Positions 34,950 through 45,305 of a stretch of 64,000 bases of DNA are shown here, in pieces. The notes beneath the pieces were generated by a model. That model searched no databases and was not told the origin of the DNA. It saw nothing but the letters and a program-made list of their open reading frames with translations. The translations under genes and the position numbers were made by a program. Location: contig WMKJ01000004.1 of the NCBI GenBank assembly GCA_009733715.1, positions 62,001 to 126,000 of the forward strand. Reading direction: 5' to 3'. Numbering within the stretch: the first letter of the stretch is position 1; each line of letters opens with the position of its first letter. Origin of the DNA: Herpomyces periplanetae. Taxonomy: Eukaryota; Ascomycota; Laboulbeniomycetes; Herpomycetales; Herpomycetaceae.

Positions 34950-35700
34950 TGCACCTTAGAAGGGTAGGTTAAGGTGGAGAGATACGATTAGTCTTTTCTA
35001 ACTTAACCCATGCGCATTCAGATGCACATGTACATACGTGTGCTTAAATGTATAGGCATACGTGCACACGTACTTAAACTCATTTACATATCGAGATTAT
35101 GAACAAAGATAATTATAATCATGTTATCGTTGAACAATTATCAAAATTTCTAGTAACATTGCATACACCTGAGAAATATTTCTATTTCTTTGTACAGTCA
35201 TGTTTTCGAGGAGTTACTCCTTGAGACAGAAATGTTTACATGGTTAAAATATGTAAAGTTAATGGTTAATTAACCCGGGTTTAGTTAAGAAAGGACGGGA
35301 TTATCAGTTGAATACATTGACTGATTTAATATTGATTTTGTTAGACAGAAATAGAACTAACAGTTATGGTTAATTGGAGGAAAAGAGGAGAATAAAATGA
35401 CAGAAGACGAACAAGTACAATTTCCCAATGTGTTTCTTGAAAATAGTGTGTAAGCGTGTGAATTGGTATATGCATGGCATGGATGCAAGCTTGAAATTAT
35501 CTTTTAAGTTCCTTAAGTTATAAAGATGGAGTTAATAGTCAAGGTAGGCCAAATGTGTAGTTAAGAGTAGATGAATGAGAAGGACGGGATAGATATACAG
35601 CATAGGCTAAGCTCTACAAGAACGATAATTACAATAAATTAGACACCCAACGAACCACACAGACAGCCAGATATCGAATAGCTTTAGGATCAATTATCCT

Positions 35701-35735
35701 GAGTAAACAGATAATAAACTATTCACTGTTTACTC
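35701..35735. repeat. 10-bp inverted repeat with FKH-like cores
   Basis: GAGTAAACAG and its exact reverse complement CTGTTTACTC are separated by 15 bases. Each arm contains TAAACA, the forkhead-type core. A second, imperfect arm pair (aataaactattca / ttgaatagttatt) is interleaved. Confidence 0.55.
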
Positions 35736-35863
35736 CTGTTGAATAGTTATTAAATATCATGATCAGTATAGCTCCAAATTGTGAAAATTATCGCATCGCG
35801 ATATCAAACGGCGGAAAGTTTAACCAAATCGAGCTATGATGTCATTACAAGTCACATCCTCCT

Positions 35864-35879
35864 GCCATTACGTAATGGC
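35864..35879. promoter_or_regulatory. 16-bp perfect palindrome with TTACGTAA core
   Basis: GCCATTACGTAATGGC is fully palindromic. TTACGTAA is a classical bZIP (Yap/CREB-type) binding core. It lies 550 bases upstream of the GH5 start and next to a G-rich patch. Binding is inferred, not shown. Confidence 0.45.
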
Positions 35880-35944
35880 GGCGGGAGGGTAGTGTAGGAG
35901 GGAGGGAAATGGGGACGGATTGGGATTGGACGTGAGGGCGGACG

Positions 35945-35984
35945 AAAAGCAAGATACATTGATGAAAGAATGTATCTTGCTTTT
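35945..35984. repeat. Perfect 16-bp hairpin followed by T-run
   Basis: Arms AAAAGCAAGATACATT and AATGTATCTTGCTTTT pair perfectly around an 8-base loop (gatgaaag); the right arm runs on into TTTTTT. It resembles a hairpin RNA ending at a Pol III stop, or a small terminal-inverted-repeat remnant. Confidence 0.7.
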
Positions 35985-36430
35985 TTAAATTAGTTACTTT
36001 TGTGCAAACTTATATACCATTTATACATTTTTGTTAAAACCTTCCACTCCCATCCTCCCCCCCTCTCATCCGCGCCACACTCTTCTCTACTTACATAAGC
36101 TCCCCTCGACAAATCTTTTTTAAAGATCGTGACGCCCGCTTCCGTGTCAATTGACAACTTTCCTGTTTTTTCCCTTTATTTGTTTGGCTATTCAAGTGTA
36201 CACCAATCAATTAACTTGACATATTATCTTGTATTGCACTAATCTCATTATTTTCCTTGTAGGCTAGTCAATTCTTAGGTAGACATTTTTTCCTCTTTTT
36301 CTACACCCACATCTACCCATTTGTTCTTTTACTACATTTGTGTATACTCTCTTATATATATATTATCACACTTTTTTTTCTCCTCCCTTCCCTCCCCTCC
36401 TCCCCTTCCTGTCCCAAATTGCTTTCTATT

Positions 36431-38704
36431 ATGTCACAACGCTCCACGGGTAAAATCTCGAGGCGTTCAGATCCTCCACCTCCCTCAAATTCAAGATATG
36501 CCTCTGAAGCCTCATCAAATCAAACATCAAGTTCATTATTCTCACCTCCAACTGTCACTGCCCCTCCCTCTGCCTCACCTTCGGCTCAATCTGCGACAAC
36601 TAGACCTTCGGCTCCTTTCCTTCAAATGGCTTCGGGTGGAATAACTATCGATCTAAGTCCAATGATACCCACTACTCATACAATCGATGAAATCCCTAGT
36701 ATTCTAGCTAGCTTGGGAACTTATATTTCGCCTGAAGAAGCTCAAGCTGCCCGTGTACGCTACTTTGAACGTCTTCGAAATCCTCCTAAACCCAGACCCC
36801 CAACACCCCCCCCAAAACCAGGTGCCAATGCCCCTCCTCCTCTTGAACCCCCTTCCGTTCAAGATGTTATTCGTTACCGTTATCACTTTGGCGTTAATTT
36901 ATCCTCTGTTTACGTTCTTGTTAGACTATTGTCGCCTCATATGTTTCCATCATCTGCCGTCGGTGATAGTGAACTTTCTGCCGCTTATGCTTGGGTACAA
37001 GAAATTGGCTTAAAAGAAACTCGTGAAAAGTTCGAGCATCATTGGGCAAATTCAGTTACGGATGATGATATAAAGTTTCTCGTCACAAAAACTCACTGTA
37101 AGTATTCTGTCCATTTCCTTTCCATCTTTCCCTCTACCTTATTCTCAACCCTTTTCCCCTCCCTTACCTTACAACCTGTATTACTTCCCTTACTCTCCCA
37201 CCCTCTACTTCACACCTCCGCACTATTACCCGGGGAAAATAATAATAATACTTTCTTTGACATTTTTTTGCCATTTTCATATTACATGCTGTACCTTACG
37301 TCTTCCTATTGGATATTGGGATCTTGGGCCCTCATTTTGCGAAAATACACCGTTTGAATGCGTTGCAGGAGTATACGTTAATGCGTGGACTATGATCAAA
37401 TCCTTCATTGCTCGTTGCTACGAAAATGGTATGGGCGTGCTTATCGATTTACATGGATTACCCGGTGGTGCAAACATACATGAACATTCTGGCATAAGTA
37501 CCAAAAAATCCGAATTTTGGTCTAATCCTATCTACCGACAAATCGCTCTTCGTTGTATAACAACAATTGCAACCGAAGTACGAGATGGCATTGAAGGGGT
37601 TATCGGTATTCAAATTGTGAACGAAGCTTCTCCTAAAAGTTACAAAATGCTCGAATTTTATGAAGAATGCGTCGTAGCAGCTTCGCAGATCGATTGTACA
37701 ATACCTTTATACGTTTCTGATGCATGGGACTTGAAAGAAGCTGTTGAATTCACCTCCGAAAGAAATTCTCTTGGATACTACGATCGAGTTCCCATATGTA
37801 TTGATACCCATCGTTATTTTTGCTTTTCAGACGCGCATAGAAAAATGAACGCTGCCCAAATTGCGGATGAAGCGGGAAAGTGTATGGAAGAGATCCTGGA
37901 AAAAAGTGGCAACGTTGTCGCTCATGGCGCATACCAAGTTTACGTTGGTGAATATAGTTGCTCATTATCCGAGGACACTTGGCGACTTAGCAAAGGTAGT
38001 CGAGCAATGCTATTGCACAATTTTGGACTTCAGCAAACAGCTCGTTGGCTACAACTTACATGCGGTTCAGCTTTCTGGACTTTTACCAAAGTATGTACGA
38101 TTAAATTACCTTGAAAATTGCTAAAAGTCAGAAAAGAAAATTATGGTAATCGTTTATCCAGTTCAGCTAACCATGTTTAACCTTAAATTAGCTCCGGCCT
38201 AGTGGATGGAACTTTGTCACCCAATTTGAGTTAGGTAACCTTAACCGACCAGAAAGTATCACTTTACCCCCATCAGAAGTTATGAAACGGCGTGATCATG
38301 CGTTAGCAATGCGACACTCAAAACTTGAAGAATCATATAAAGCTCACAAGAATATGTGGGTGCGGAACGTTTCAGCTCATTCATCTATTTTTGAACGTTA
38401 CAAAGCGGGTTATGATCAAGGTTATATGGATCAACTTGCATTTTTCAGTATGCGAGCTGCACGTTTAGTTCCTAGTCCAATGGGGTTCGGTGCAGATACA
38501 ATTGGATGTTCGGAAATATGGATTCTTAAACGTTTGCGGGAATTTTGCGTAATTAATCGATATACACACAAAGTTCCAAAGATAAATGAACGTCACGCTG
38601 CACCTTGGATTCCAACGGATCCGGCAATTTTCGTTTGGGAATTTGAGTTGGGTATGCGCAAGGGCATGGAAGAATGTTTGCGCGCTTGCAAACTAATTGG
38701 ATAA
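36431..38704 (+). CDS. exg3: GH5 glucan 1,3-beta-glucosidase, non-secreted (Exg3-like), 659 aa
   Basis: Hydrolyses beta-1,3-glucan ends; the Exg3 branch in fission yeast is intracellular. Three exons: 36431-37097, 37291-38090 and 38192-38704. The first 180 residues are Ser/Pro-rich with a PPKPRPPTPPPKPG run and no signal peptide. The barrel shows TLRLPIGYWDLGP, the acid/base Glu in IQIVNEAS, and the nucleophile Glu in YVGEYSCSL. SAFWTFTK joins LRPSGWNFVTQFELG across intron 2 (GTATGT...TTAG). The C-terminal extension (YKAGYDQGYMDQLAFF, then IGCSEIWILKRL) is typical of the cytosolic branch. Intron 1 has a perfect GTAAGT donor but no AG acceptor; the frame closes exactly if 193 bases between CTGTA repeats are removed. 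An upstream in-frame ATG at 36338 adds a hydrophobic stretch, but I judge it leader. Confidence 0.85.
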
Positions 38705-39130
38705 TATTCACACTCGTACTTGTTTACTCACACACTCTCTCACTCAAATCGTATACACTCTAACAAGCTTTCAATGTTTCTTGCACGCTTTAGTAAAACG
38801 GGGTTAACTGGAATTTGCGGAGTCTGGATATAATGGCGTCGTGATGTGTTTATTAGGGAATGAATTTGAATTTACACGTTATTATTATGCGATAGACATG
38901 CACCGTCATTATTTCAACTTATCGAAGAAAACGACTTAAACGATTTGCAAAGCGTAATTGTGCAGCATAAGTTGATAAATGGGGACAACCTTGTTGAATA
39001 TTCATGTGCATCCGCATAATGGTGTATGTACATGTTTGTTTATTGGACAAATTTAAATATATACGTGGGAAAACAAAATCCAAGCAGTCTGATTACCGGA
39101 TTAAATTATAGAGCAAAAGTATGTACATCA
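38705..39130. other. Convergent spacer between GH5 and dynein LIC genes
   Basis: AT-rich 3' sequence shared by two convergent genes; nothing else seen. Confidence 0.5.
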
Positions 39131-40948
39131 TTAAGATGAAGATAATGACGATGTAGAACGTTTAGCAAGTCCAGAAAAGAAAGACACTAAATCATTCGAA
39201 GCCGTGCTATCAGATTCACTCAGCGCAGACTGACGATCCCCTACCGTGACAGCGCAATAGGCAGGAGAAGGCACTGTTGACGATTGACCCACAGGCGGGG
39301 TTACTACAGCAACAGGCTCGGGATTAGGGTTAGGGTTTGGTGTGGCGCAGTGGGGATGTGGCGGTGCATCGTTTCCGTTCTGATCGATGGGAGGAGTTGG
39401 CGTAGATGTAGGTGTTGGAGTAAGGTTGGCGCTGGGAGGGTATGGTAGGGAGTTCTGACGAAGGGGATCAGGTCGATCGAAGGTTTGAAGGTGTTCGAGA
39501 ACTTTGAGCTGCGATTCCAGAAATGTTTGGTACGCCGGAGCGTGTAATTCAATGCCGGGAGGTGCGTCAGTATGTAAGGTAACCACGGGGTACGTTAACG
39601 ACGATGGTTGTTGAATATGTTGTTCGTAAAACGTAACAGCACTATTACCAACATTATCATCACCATTATCCGATTGAACACTACTCAACGATGTTGCGGG
39701 TAAAGTCTCATCACATAATTGAAGATCACGAGACCATGCTTTGCTAACTGATTCAACGTCAAAACCGTCGCGCAATACACGGATTTTCCCCCAAGAATCC
39801 CAATTGGGGGGGATGCAAACACGATCTCGATCAATAACATTGTGTCGAAGTGGACGTTCTTTGCGCACTACATCACGTATACCGAGCATAGCTTGAATAA
39901 CATCACGTATAGGAGATTGAGTTAAACCGGGTGATGCACCGGCTGATGAAGGGGTCGTTGGTGAAGGAGGTTGAAGGGAAGTGGGTAAATTACCAGTATG
40001 GGGTGTATGGGGTGTATAAACGAGGGCAGCACCGTGCCTCAGTAAAATTGTACGAAGGGTTTGCAACACAAAGTCGAACTCAGTTTCACTCCATCCACGC
40101 TCCTTTGCCAAGGTATCGATCACATGAGTATTTTGTGCAACAACGCATAACGGTAGTGCTAAAGGAACATCCCATTCTCCAGGACCGAGTGGTGTAGGTA
40201 CATCATCCACGGCGGATGATGCTGTAGATGAGTCCCACGTAGTACATCGAGCACGACGTTTCCATGCTTCAATATTAGCATCGATACGCGCTTCACAATC
40301 ACGCGGTAAATTGTGCCTAAGTTGTCGTATGAAGCGTATCCACGCGCGAAGTTCACGTAACCATAACCAAGGTTTACTCCAGTCTAATAGGCAAACGATT
40401 AACGAATCTTCCACCGGACAGCGTAACAGAAATGTACGTGCTAGATCACAAAAGCCTGCATTAGGCTCACGGAGAAAGTAAAAGGATAGACGAGCGAAAA
40501 CGTCATCTTCACCATCGATATCAGTTTCGTGAAAGTTAACGTACGTATAACCCAAGGCAAATTTATTAGCGATAGGCGGTCGTTCAGTGTATACATCATG
40601 TGAATGGGAGTGCACACGAACGTGGCCTTGTGTATTGGTTCCTCCGCTACCCGCTGTGACTACTTCATCGACTTGGGCTTCGGGCACGTTTAAACAACGT
40701 ACAAAAGCCTCCTGTTGTCGATTCGTACCACCCAGGACGAGGATATATTTTTGCGTTAACTGTTTTGACGTTGAAACTTGTGCCAGTATAGACGTCCACA
40801 AATCCGGCACCGTAATATTATTCGATTGACTTGTTGTCGTTGCCGTTACTGCACTGCTACCGGCCTTAGCATCTGTGACCACGCATCCCAATTCAATCGG
40901 CCGCGTACCCGTTCCATTACCACCCATGTCTAATGCATGTAAACTCAT
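39131..40948 (-). CDS. Cytoplasmic dynein light intermediate chain, 605 aa
   Basis: Links the dynein heavy chain to cargo adaptors for nuclear and endosome transport along hyphae. One exon. The Ras-like fold is visible from about residue 45 (VPDLWTSILAQVSTSKQLTQ, then KYILVLGGTNRQQEAFVRCL) through KFALGYTYVNFHETD, LIVCLLDWSKPW and LPLCVVAQNTHVIDTLAKER to LRHGAALVYT. The P-loop position reads LGGTNRQQ, lacking the GK[ST] of a nucleotide-binding loop. The C-terminal half is disordered and Pro-rich. It ends with a short amphipathic helix, NDLVSFFSGLAKR, that resembles the metazoan LIC effector helix with its paired Phe. It diverges from IST3 across a 320-base promoter. Confidence 0.85.
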   Translation of the reverse strand: MSLHALDMGGNGTGTRPIELGCVVTDAKAGSSAVTATTTSQSNNITVPDLWTSILAQVSTSKQLTQKYILVLGGTNRQQEAFVRCLNVPEAQVDEVVTAGSGGTNTQGHVRVHSHSHDVYTERPPIANKFALGYTYVNFHETDIDGEDDVFARLSFYFLREPNAGFCDLARTFLLRCPVEDSLIVCLLDWSKPWLWLRELRAWIRFIRQLRHNLPRDCEARIDANIEAWKRRARCTTWDSSTASSAVDDVPTPLGPGEWDVPLALPLCVVAQNTHVIDTLAKERGWSETEFDFVLQTLRTILLRHGAALVYTPHTPHTGNLPTSLQPPSPTTPSSAGASPGLTQSPIRDVIQAMLGIRDVVRKERPLRHNVIDRDRVCIPPNWDSWGKIRVLRDGFDVESVSKAWSRDLQLCDETLPATSLSSVQSDNGDDNVGNSAVTFYEQHIQQPSSLTYPVVTLHTDAPPGIELHAPAYQTFLESQLKVLEHLQTFDRPDPLRQNSLPYPPSANLTPTPTSTPTPPIDQNGNDAPPHPHCATPNPNPNPEPVAVVTPPVGQSSTVPSPAYCAVTVGDRQSALSESDSTASNDLVSFFSGLAKRSTSSLSSS

Positions 40949-41268
40949 GATGGCCAGCCTGGGCGCATACGCTACTTAGTATGGTTTGAGAATTGGAGGG
41001 GGAAAACTTGAAAAGAATGTTGAAAATGTTTTCCGCTCAACCCTAATTTGTACCGCCACATTTCATGTGCCCAGCTTAGATAAGACACCGTAGTCAAAGT
41101 CGAAGCAATCTTCAAGCAACAAATTTTGAAAAAGTTCACCATCACGGAAAAACGTCCTGGAAATTCGACATGACTCGTACACATCACTAGTGAAAACAAT
41201 GACGCTAGTTCCACTCCGGGCGGATGCGTAGATATGCATGATAGTGAATAAATTTAGGGCAAAGCGAC
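40949..41268. promoter_or_regulatory. Divergent promoter, dynein LIC / IST3
   Basis: A 320-base spacer between two divergent start codons. It is less AT-rich than neighbouring spacers and has no further gene. Confidence 0.45.
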
Positions 41269-41844
41269 ATGAACCGAGTTCGCCAAATTCAGCGGTTGAG
41301 TGAACGTGATTTACAGGCACAACATTTTCAGCGCGAAGCTACATGGCATGCAGATTATTTGGATACGGCGTACGTTTACTTTGGCGGGTTAGCTTCAGAG
41401 TTATCAGAGGGTGATGTTGCCGTTATATTTTCCCAGTACGGACATCCTACATTTGTTCGACTTATACGCGACGCCGAAACGGGCCGAAGTCGTGGGTACG
41501 GTTTTGTTAAGTATGCTGATCAGCGCAGTACTGATCTAGCCGTGGATAATTTGTGTGGTGCTACTATACTGGGGCGTGTCATGGTCGTTGATCACGCTCG
41601 TTATACCCGTCGTTCCCGCGAATCTAACGAATTAGATCCTATTGAACAACGTGTAAACTGGCATGGTAAAGATACCCTTGAACGCTATAGTGAATCTACA
41701 TCTGATGTTAATTCATCACACTCATTCTCTCGTTCACCCAGACGCTCACGACATAATTCTAGTTTTGTGCGAAAACCTACTCGAGATTCTCATCGTTCAA
41801 ATCGTGTTCGCTACTCCCGACGTTCTCGCAGTCCATCCGTCTAA
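41269..41844 (+). CDS. IST3: U2 snRNP component IST3/Snu17 (RBMX2-like), 191 aa
   Basis: Member of the RES complex (Ist3-Bud13-Pml1), which stabilises the activated spliceosome and retains unspliced pre-mRNA. The N-terminus MNRVRQIQRLSERDL plus SWH-like ATWHADYLDTAYVYFGGL is diagnostic. One RRM spans about residues 33-110, with RNP2 YVYFGG and RNP1 RSRGYGFVKY, followed by QRSTDLAVDNLCGATILGR and the family VDHARY. The C-terminal 60 residues are Arg/Ser-rich (SFSRSPRRSRHNSS, YSRRSRSPSV). Single exon, ATG start as in orthologues. The RS tail is longer than in budding yeast, as usual for filamentous fungi. Confidence 0.93.
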   Translation: MNRVRQIQRLSERDLQAQHFQREATWHADYLDTAYVYFGGLASELSEGDVAVIFSQYGHPTFVRLIRDAETGRSRGYGFVKYADQRSTDLAVDNLCGATILGRVMVVDHARYTRRSRESNELDPIEQRVNWHGKDTLERYSESTSDVNSSHSFSRSPRRSRHNSSFVRKPTRDSHRSNRVRYSRRSRSPSV

Positions 41845-42038
41845 CTTACCTCACTTCGTTTTTTGTACGTGGCACACTATCAGCTTAAACGTCTATTGAA
41901 TATCATAACATGACGATTGGGATCATATATTCGGCATCGTACTTCATTACACGGTTAAAATTTCATTTTTAAACATGCCTTGGTTGTCACTGCGCAATAA
42001 TACTATGTAAATGATAATAAAGATGAGATATTTAATGA

Positions 42039-44399
42039 CTACCACGATGTACAATTTTTGATATCTCGTTGCCATACGGACTGTCGTCGCACATAATCTG
42101 GTAAAAGTTGTGCAGTTGTCCAATCTTGGGGCATATAATACTGGACGTCAGCGTCAGTATAATTTTGCCCGAGATGCTGCAGGGCACGGAGTATCCAACT
42201 TTGTACGTATGCGGCGAACACAACATCGACTAGTTGTGAAGAAGGTGGGTTGCTTGATTCTACGCTCACTTGAGTGTCATTTGGATTATTGGGGAATCCG
42301 GCTTCAGCATGCATAAGAAGAGGATGTTCAATATAAGGTATCGCCGTATGTCTTACATCGTCACCATCATCACCAAAATCGTCCACGGTATGATATCCTG
42401 GAGTAATTTCTTCTTCTTGGCGCAATATAATTCGCGGATACCGTGTCCTTTTGGAAAATATGGTCGAACGAGTTGTTAAGTGAACGCTAGAGTTATTAAC
42501 TAAAGTCTCAGCATACGGCATCACAGGGTCTAAGCATTCATGCGTCATTGACCGTCCTGATGGAGATAATATTGAGGGGTTAATTGATCGTTTAATTTGT
42601 ACATTATGTGAATTAATGATATCTTCAATTTGTCGGGCGTATTCATACTTGACGTTGGGGATGAATTTAACGCTATTCTTAAAGGGAAGAACAGAGTAAT
42701 TATCATCTTCCATAAATATCCCCTTAAACAAGCTGAATCGAATAATTCCCGTGTTAGTAAAGATTAAACGAGGAGTGTTCTCCCGAAGTTTGTTAAATAT
42801 TACACTTTTTAGAGCGTTTCTTAATAAGGTATAAACGCTGTCGGGATGGAAAAGTTCTTGACAATTACGGCACCAAGTTTGCGGTGCGCATCCGAGGACA
42901 TCTGACAAGTTTAAATTACGCCTTAGTTGGTAAATTCTGGCCGTGACATTTTTACCCTCTTCGGTGTCTAGTTGAGACACAGCGAGACTTGAGTGAAATT
43001 CAAAGGTTTGACGGTTCCAATCCATGTATCGACGAGAATAGGCTAAATCGACGGGTTCATGTTCATCATTTCCGAGTGTTCCATCATCATCGGATGAATC
43101 AACTGTATCAACGTATGCAGGATGAATGACGTTAGTAGAATGGGTTGGAACGGCAAAACCGAACTTTGTAGGGTCCCCAAATGCACGGCTTGTGTTTAAA
43201 CCTTTGATTGCAAGCCAACCTAAAGTTTCACAGAACCGCCCTGAGCTAAGAGCGGTTGTGCGACGATCGTAAACTTTGAAATCCCGGATATGGTTGTGAC
43301 CACCGAATACTTGGATTGGAGTAGTGGGACGATATTTTCTGATTGCTGATACAACAGTTTTTAAAGTGTTTTGTGGGTCATTGGGGTCGACGGGATTATG
43401 CCCAATTATAAGATATAAATCGACAGGTTTATTAATGTTAACGGCATCGATAAACCATTGCTCGACTATCATATCTTCCGCCTTTGTTATCTGGGTAACA
43501 TTGGAGTTGCGATCAAAGTCAAATAAAACGCCGAATGCCATAATTCGGACACCTGAACCAATATTTTTCACCCCCACGTATGCATTCACGCCGCAGGCAT
43601 GAGTTTTCACAGTTAGAAGATAAGTGATACAAGTGGAAGTTGATTAAGATTATTCAAGTTAAAATGTAACAAAACAAGTTAATGGAGTCGTACCTTGCTC
43701 AGTGGTCCAATAACGATATTGTGCGCCCAGTTGTTCCATGTTCTGGGTATTAGGGTTGAAGATTTTAACGTTACTGTTAACGTAACGGTCACCAAAATGT
43801 TTGTAAAATTGATTGAAGTGAAGATAAGAAATATCGGCGACGTAAAGCTCATGATTTCCGATGGTAAGTAAATCGTAATCAATTGATTCCCAGATGGGTA
43901 AAGCCAGAGCACCGTTTGGGGTAAGTTTATCAAAGATACCTGCACCATCATGAAGATCGCCTGTATCGATCAACAATAAATCAACGCTTAAGTTTCGCGC
44001 AATAGCTCGCATGTGTTGGGTAAATGATGCAAAGTCACCCCAATCAGCACTGTAGAGTGGTTCACGCAAATGACCGGCGAGCCAACCATGTGTATCAGTA
44101 GTATGAAGAAAGTTAACATCACCCCATTCAAGGTATCGACGGATGCTTGGATGGGAAAGTTGGGGCGAACCGGGTTGGGAACGGCGAACTAAACGGGTTA
44201 GAATGATATCATCATCATTGGTAGGATCATCGTATAAGCTAAAATGGAAGGGTGAGCTAGAATGGTGAAGAGAATTGTGTAGTGAAGGAGATGAGATGGT
44301 GTTAGTATGAGACAACTTATCACAGACATCGCAAGCGAATATTTGGTATGCGAAGTTGACGATGAGCCATAGGTAGTGAAGGCTAACAATGTTTAACAT
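42039..44399 (-). CDS. Secreted metallophosphoesterase / 5'-nucleotidase-like (YHR202W type), 739 aa
   Basis: Calcineurin-like phosphoesterase of the UshA fold, probably secretory or vacuolar. Exons 44399-43694 and 43552-42039 join as YRYWTTEQ-GVRIMAFGV (GTACGA...TTCAG, phase 1). The first ATG in frame is at 44399 and gives a signal peptide, MLNIVSLHYLWLIVNFAY; the frame extends to 44411 only as GTG. Metal-site motifs are present: FLHTTDTHGWLAGH, LIDTGDLHDGAG, TIGNHELY, LIIGHNP and VFGGHNHIRDF. The C-terminal 5'-nucleotidase-like domain follows (CAPQTWCRNC, then RLIFTNTGIIRFSLFKG). Length and motif order match the fungal YHR202W-like group. The substrate is uncertain. Confidence 0.88.
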
Positions 44400-45305
44400 T
44401 TTTGGACGCACACAAGTGTATGATACGATATACCAAGATGAAATTTAGCAAGGGAATAGAAGTGAACAGGATTAGTTGGAGACTAGGAACGGGGGGAGAG
44501 GAGAGCAGGTGGGTAAGGATAAGATAGTAGCTAAAATGGAAAAGTTCAATCCAAGATTAAAGAAGAAGCATCGGCTTTAATAAATACTCTAAGAACGGGA
44601 TAATGAAGAACCGATTTAACCGGCGGTCGGTAAACGCACGAACGAACAATTTAGCTGGTATAATCTTGAATGCACTCATTCATCTAGCCAGCCAGCCGGC
44701 CAGAAGACGTTCATGCAAATGCGAAGTTTTTCACCGAGGTAGATCCCTTAACGTTTTTAGAAGTGCTTACACCCTAGCCCTGCCTGTTGGACTTAATCTT
44801 TATGAAGCTAGTTAGCTTCACTAGTCTCACTGCAATAATTCACTAATAAGATTAACTCGCCGTTACAAGCATCCTCTGGAAAAAAACATTTCCTAATCGG
44901 GTAATCTGTTCTTTCAGGGCAAATTGAAGGGATCGTGAGATGATTTGAAGTTTTGAGGGCGAAGGTGGGGGAGAGAGAAAGCAAAAGTGAAGACGGGATT
45001 GGCGGTGGCGATGGTACTGAAGGAAAATTAGAAAAAGGTACAAGTTCATGGGAATTATTGCTCAACTGCTTACCGGTTTACACGGTCCAAGCGGGAATTC
45101 AACGGTTAACATCACGGGAAAATGTAGGCTTTGCTTTATAGATCAATAAAAATTTTGACGAGGATTTTGACAGACTTGGATGGGTCTTGTTATATTATGA
45201 TAAATTCAAATTACCCTTTTAACGTTTACCGTGAGTGTGGACTTGATGCAAGATTTTCAAATTCATCATTTCATTCAATTTCAATCGCCACTCTCCAATT
45301 AAAAA
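44400..45305. other. Intergenic region between two - strand genes
   Basis: Promoter of the phosphoesterase gene and 3' flank of the Tudor-SN gene. A purine-rich patch on + lies at 44940-45010. No coding frame or RNA gene recognised. Confidence 0.45.

Larger units (their letters stand above)
34950..36430. other. Intergenic region with inverted repeats before GH5 gene
   Basis: About 1.5 kb holding the myotubularin 3' region and the GH5 promoter. It contains three exact inverted repeats (35701-35735, 35864-35879, 35945-35984; listed separately), a G-rich patch at 35878-35945, and a pyrimidine-rich stretch from 36030 up to the GH5 ATG. No coding frame. Confidence 0.5.

Noticed and set aside
36338-36430. 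Upstream start for GH5 giving a signal-peptide-like N-terminus
   Set aside because: The hydrophobic stretch comes from a pyrimidine-rich leader; Exg3-type enzymes are not secreted and the next ATG fits a cytosolic protein.
37098-37367. Normal GT-AG splice of GH5 intron 1 to ttgcag at 37367
   Set aside because: It would delete the conserved RLPIGYWDLGP barrel segment and creates a TGA at the junction.
43554-43693. Phosphoesterase intron without an acceptor
   Set aside because: First suspected like the GH5 case, because no AG lies before the next frame's start. Placing the exon at GVRIMAFG gives a normal ttcag acceptor.
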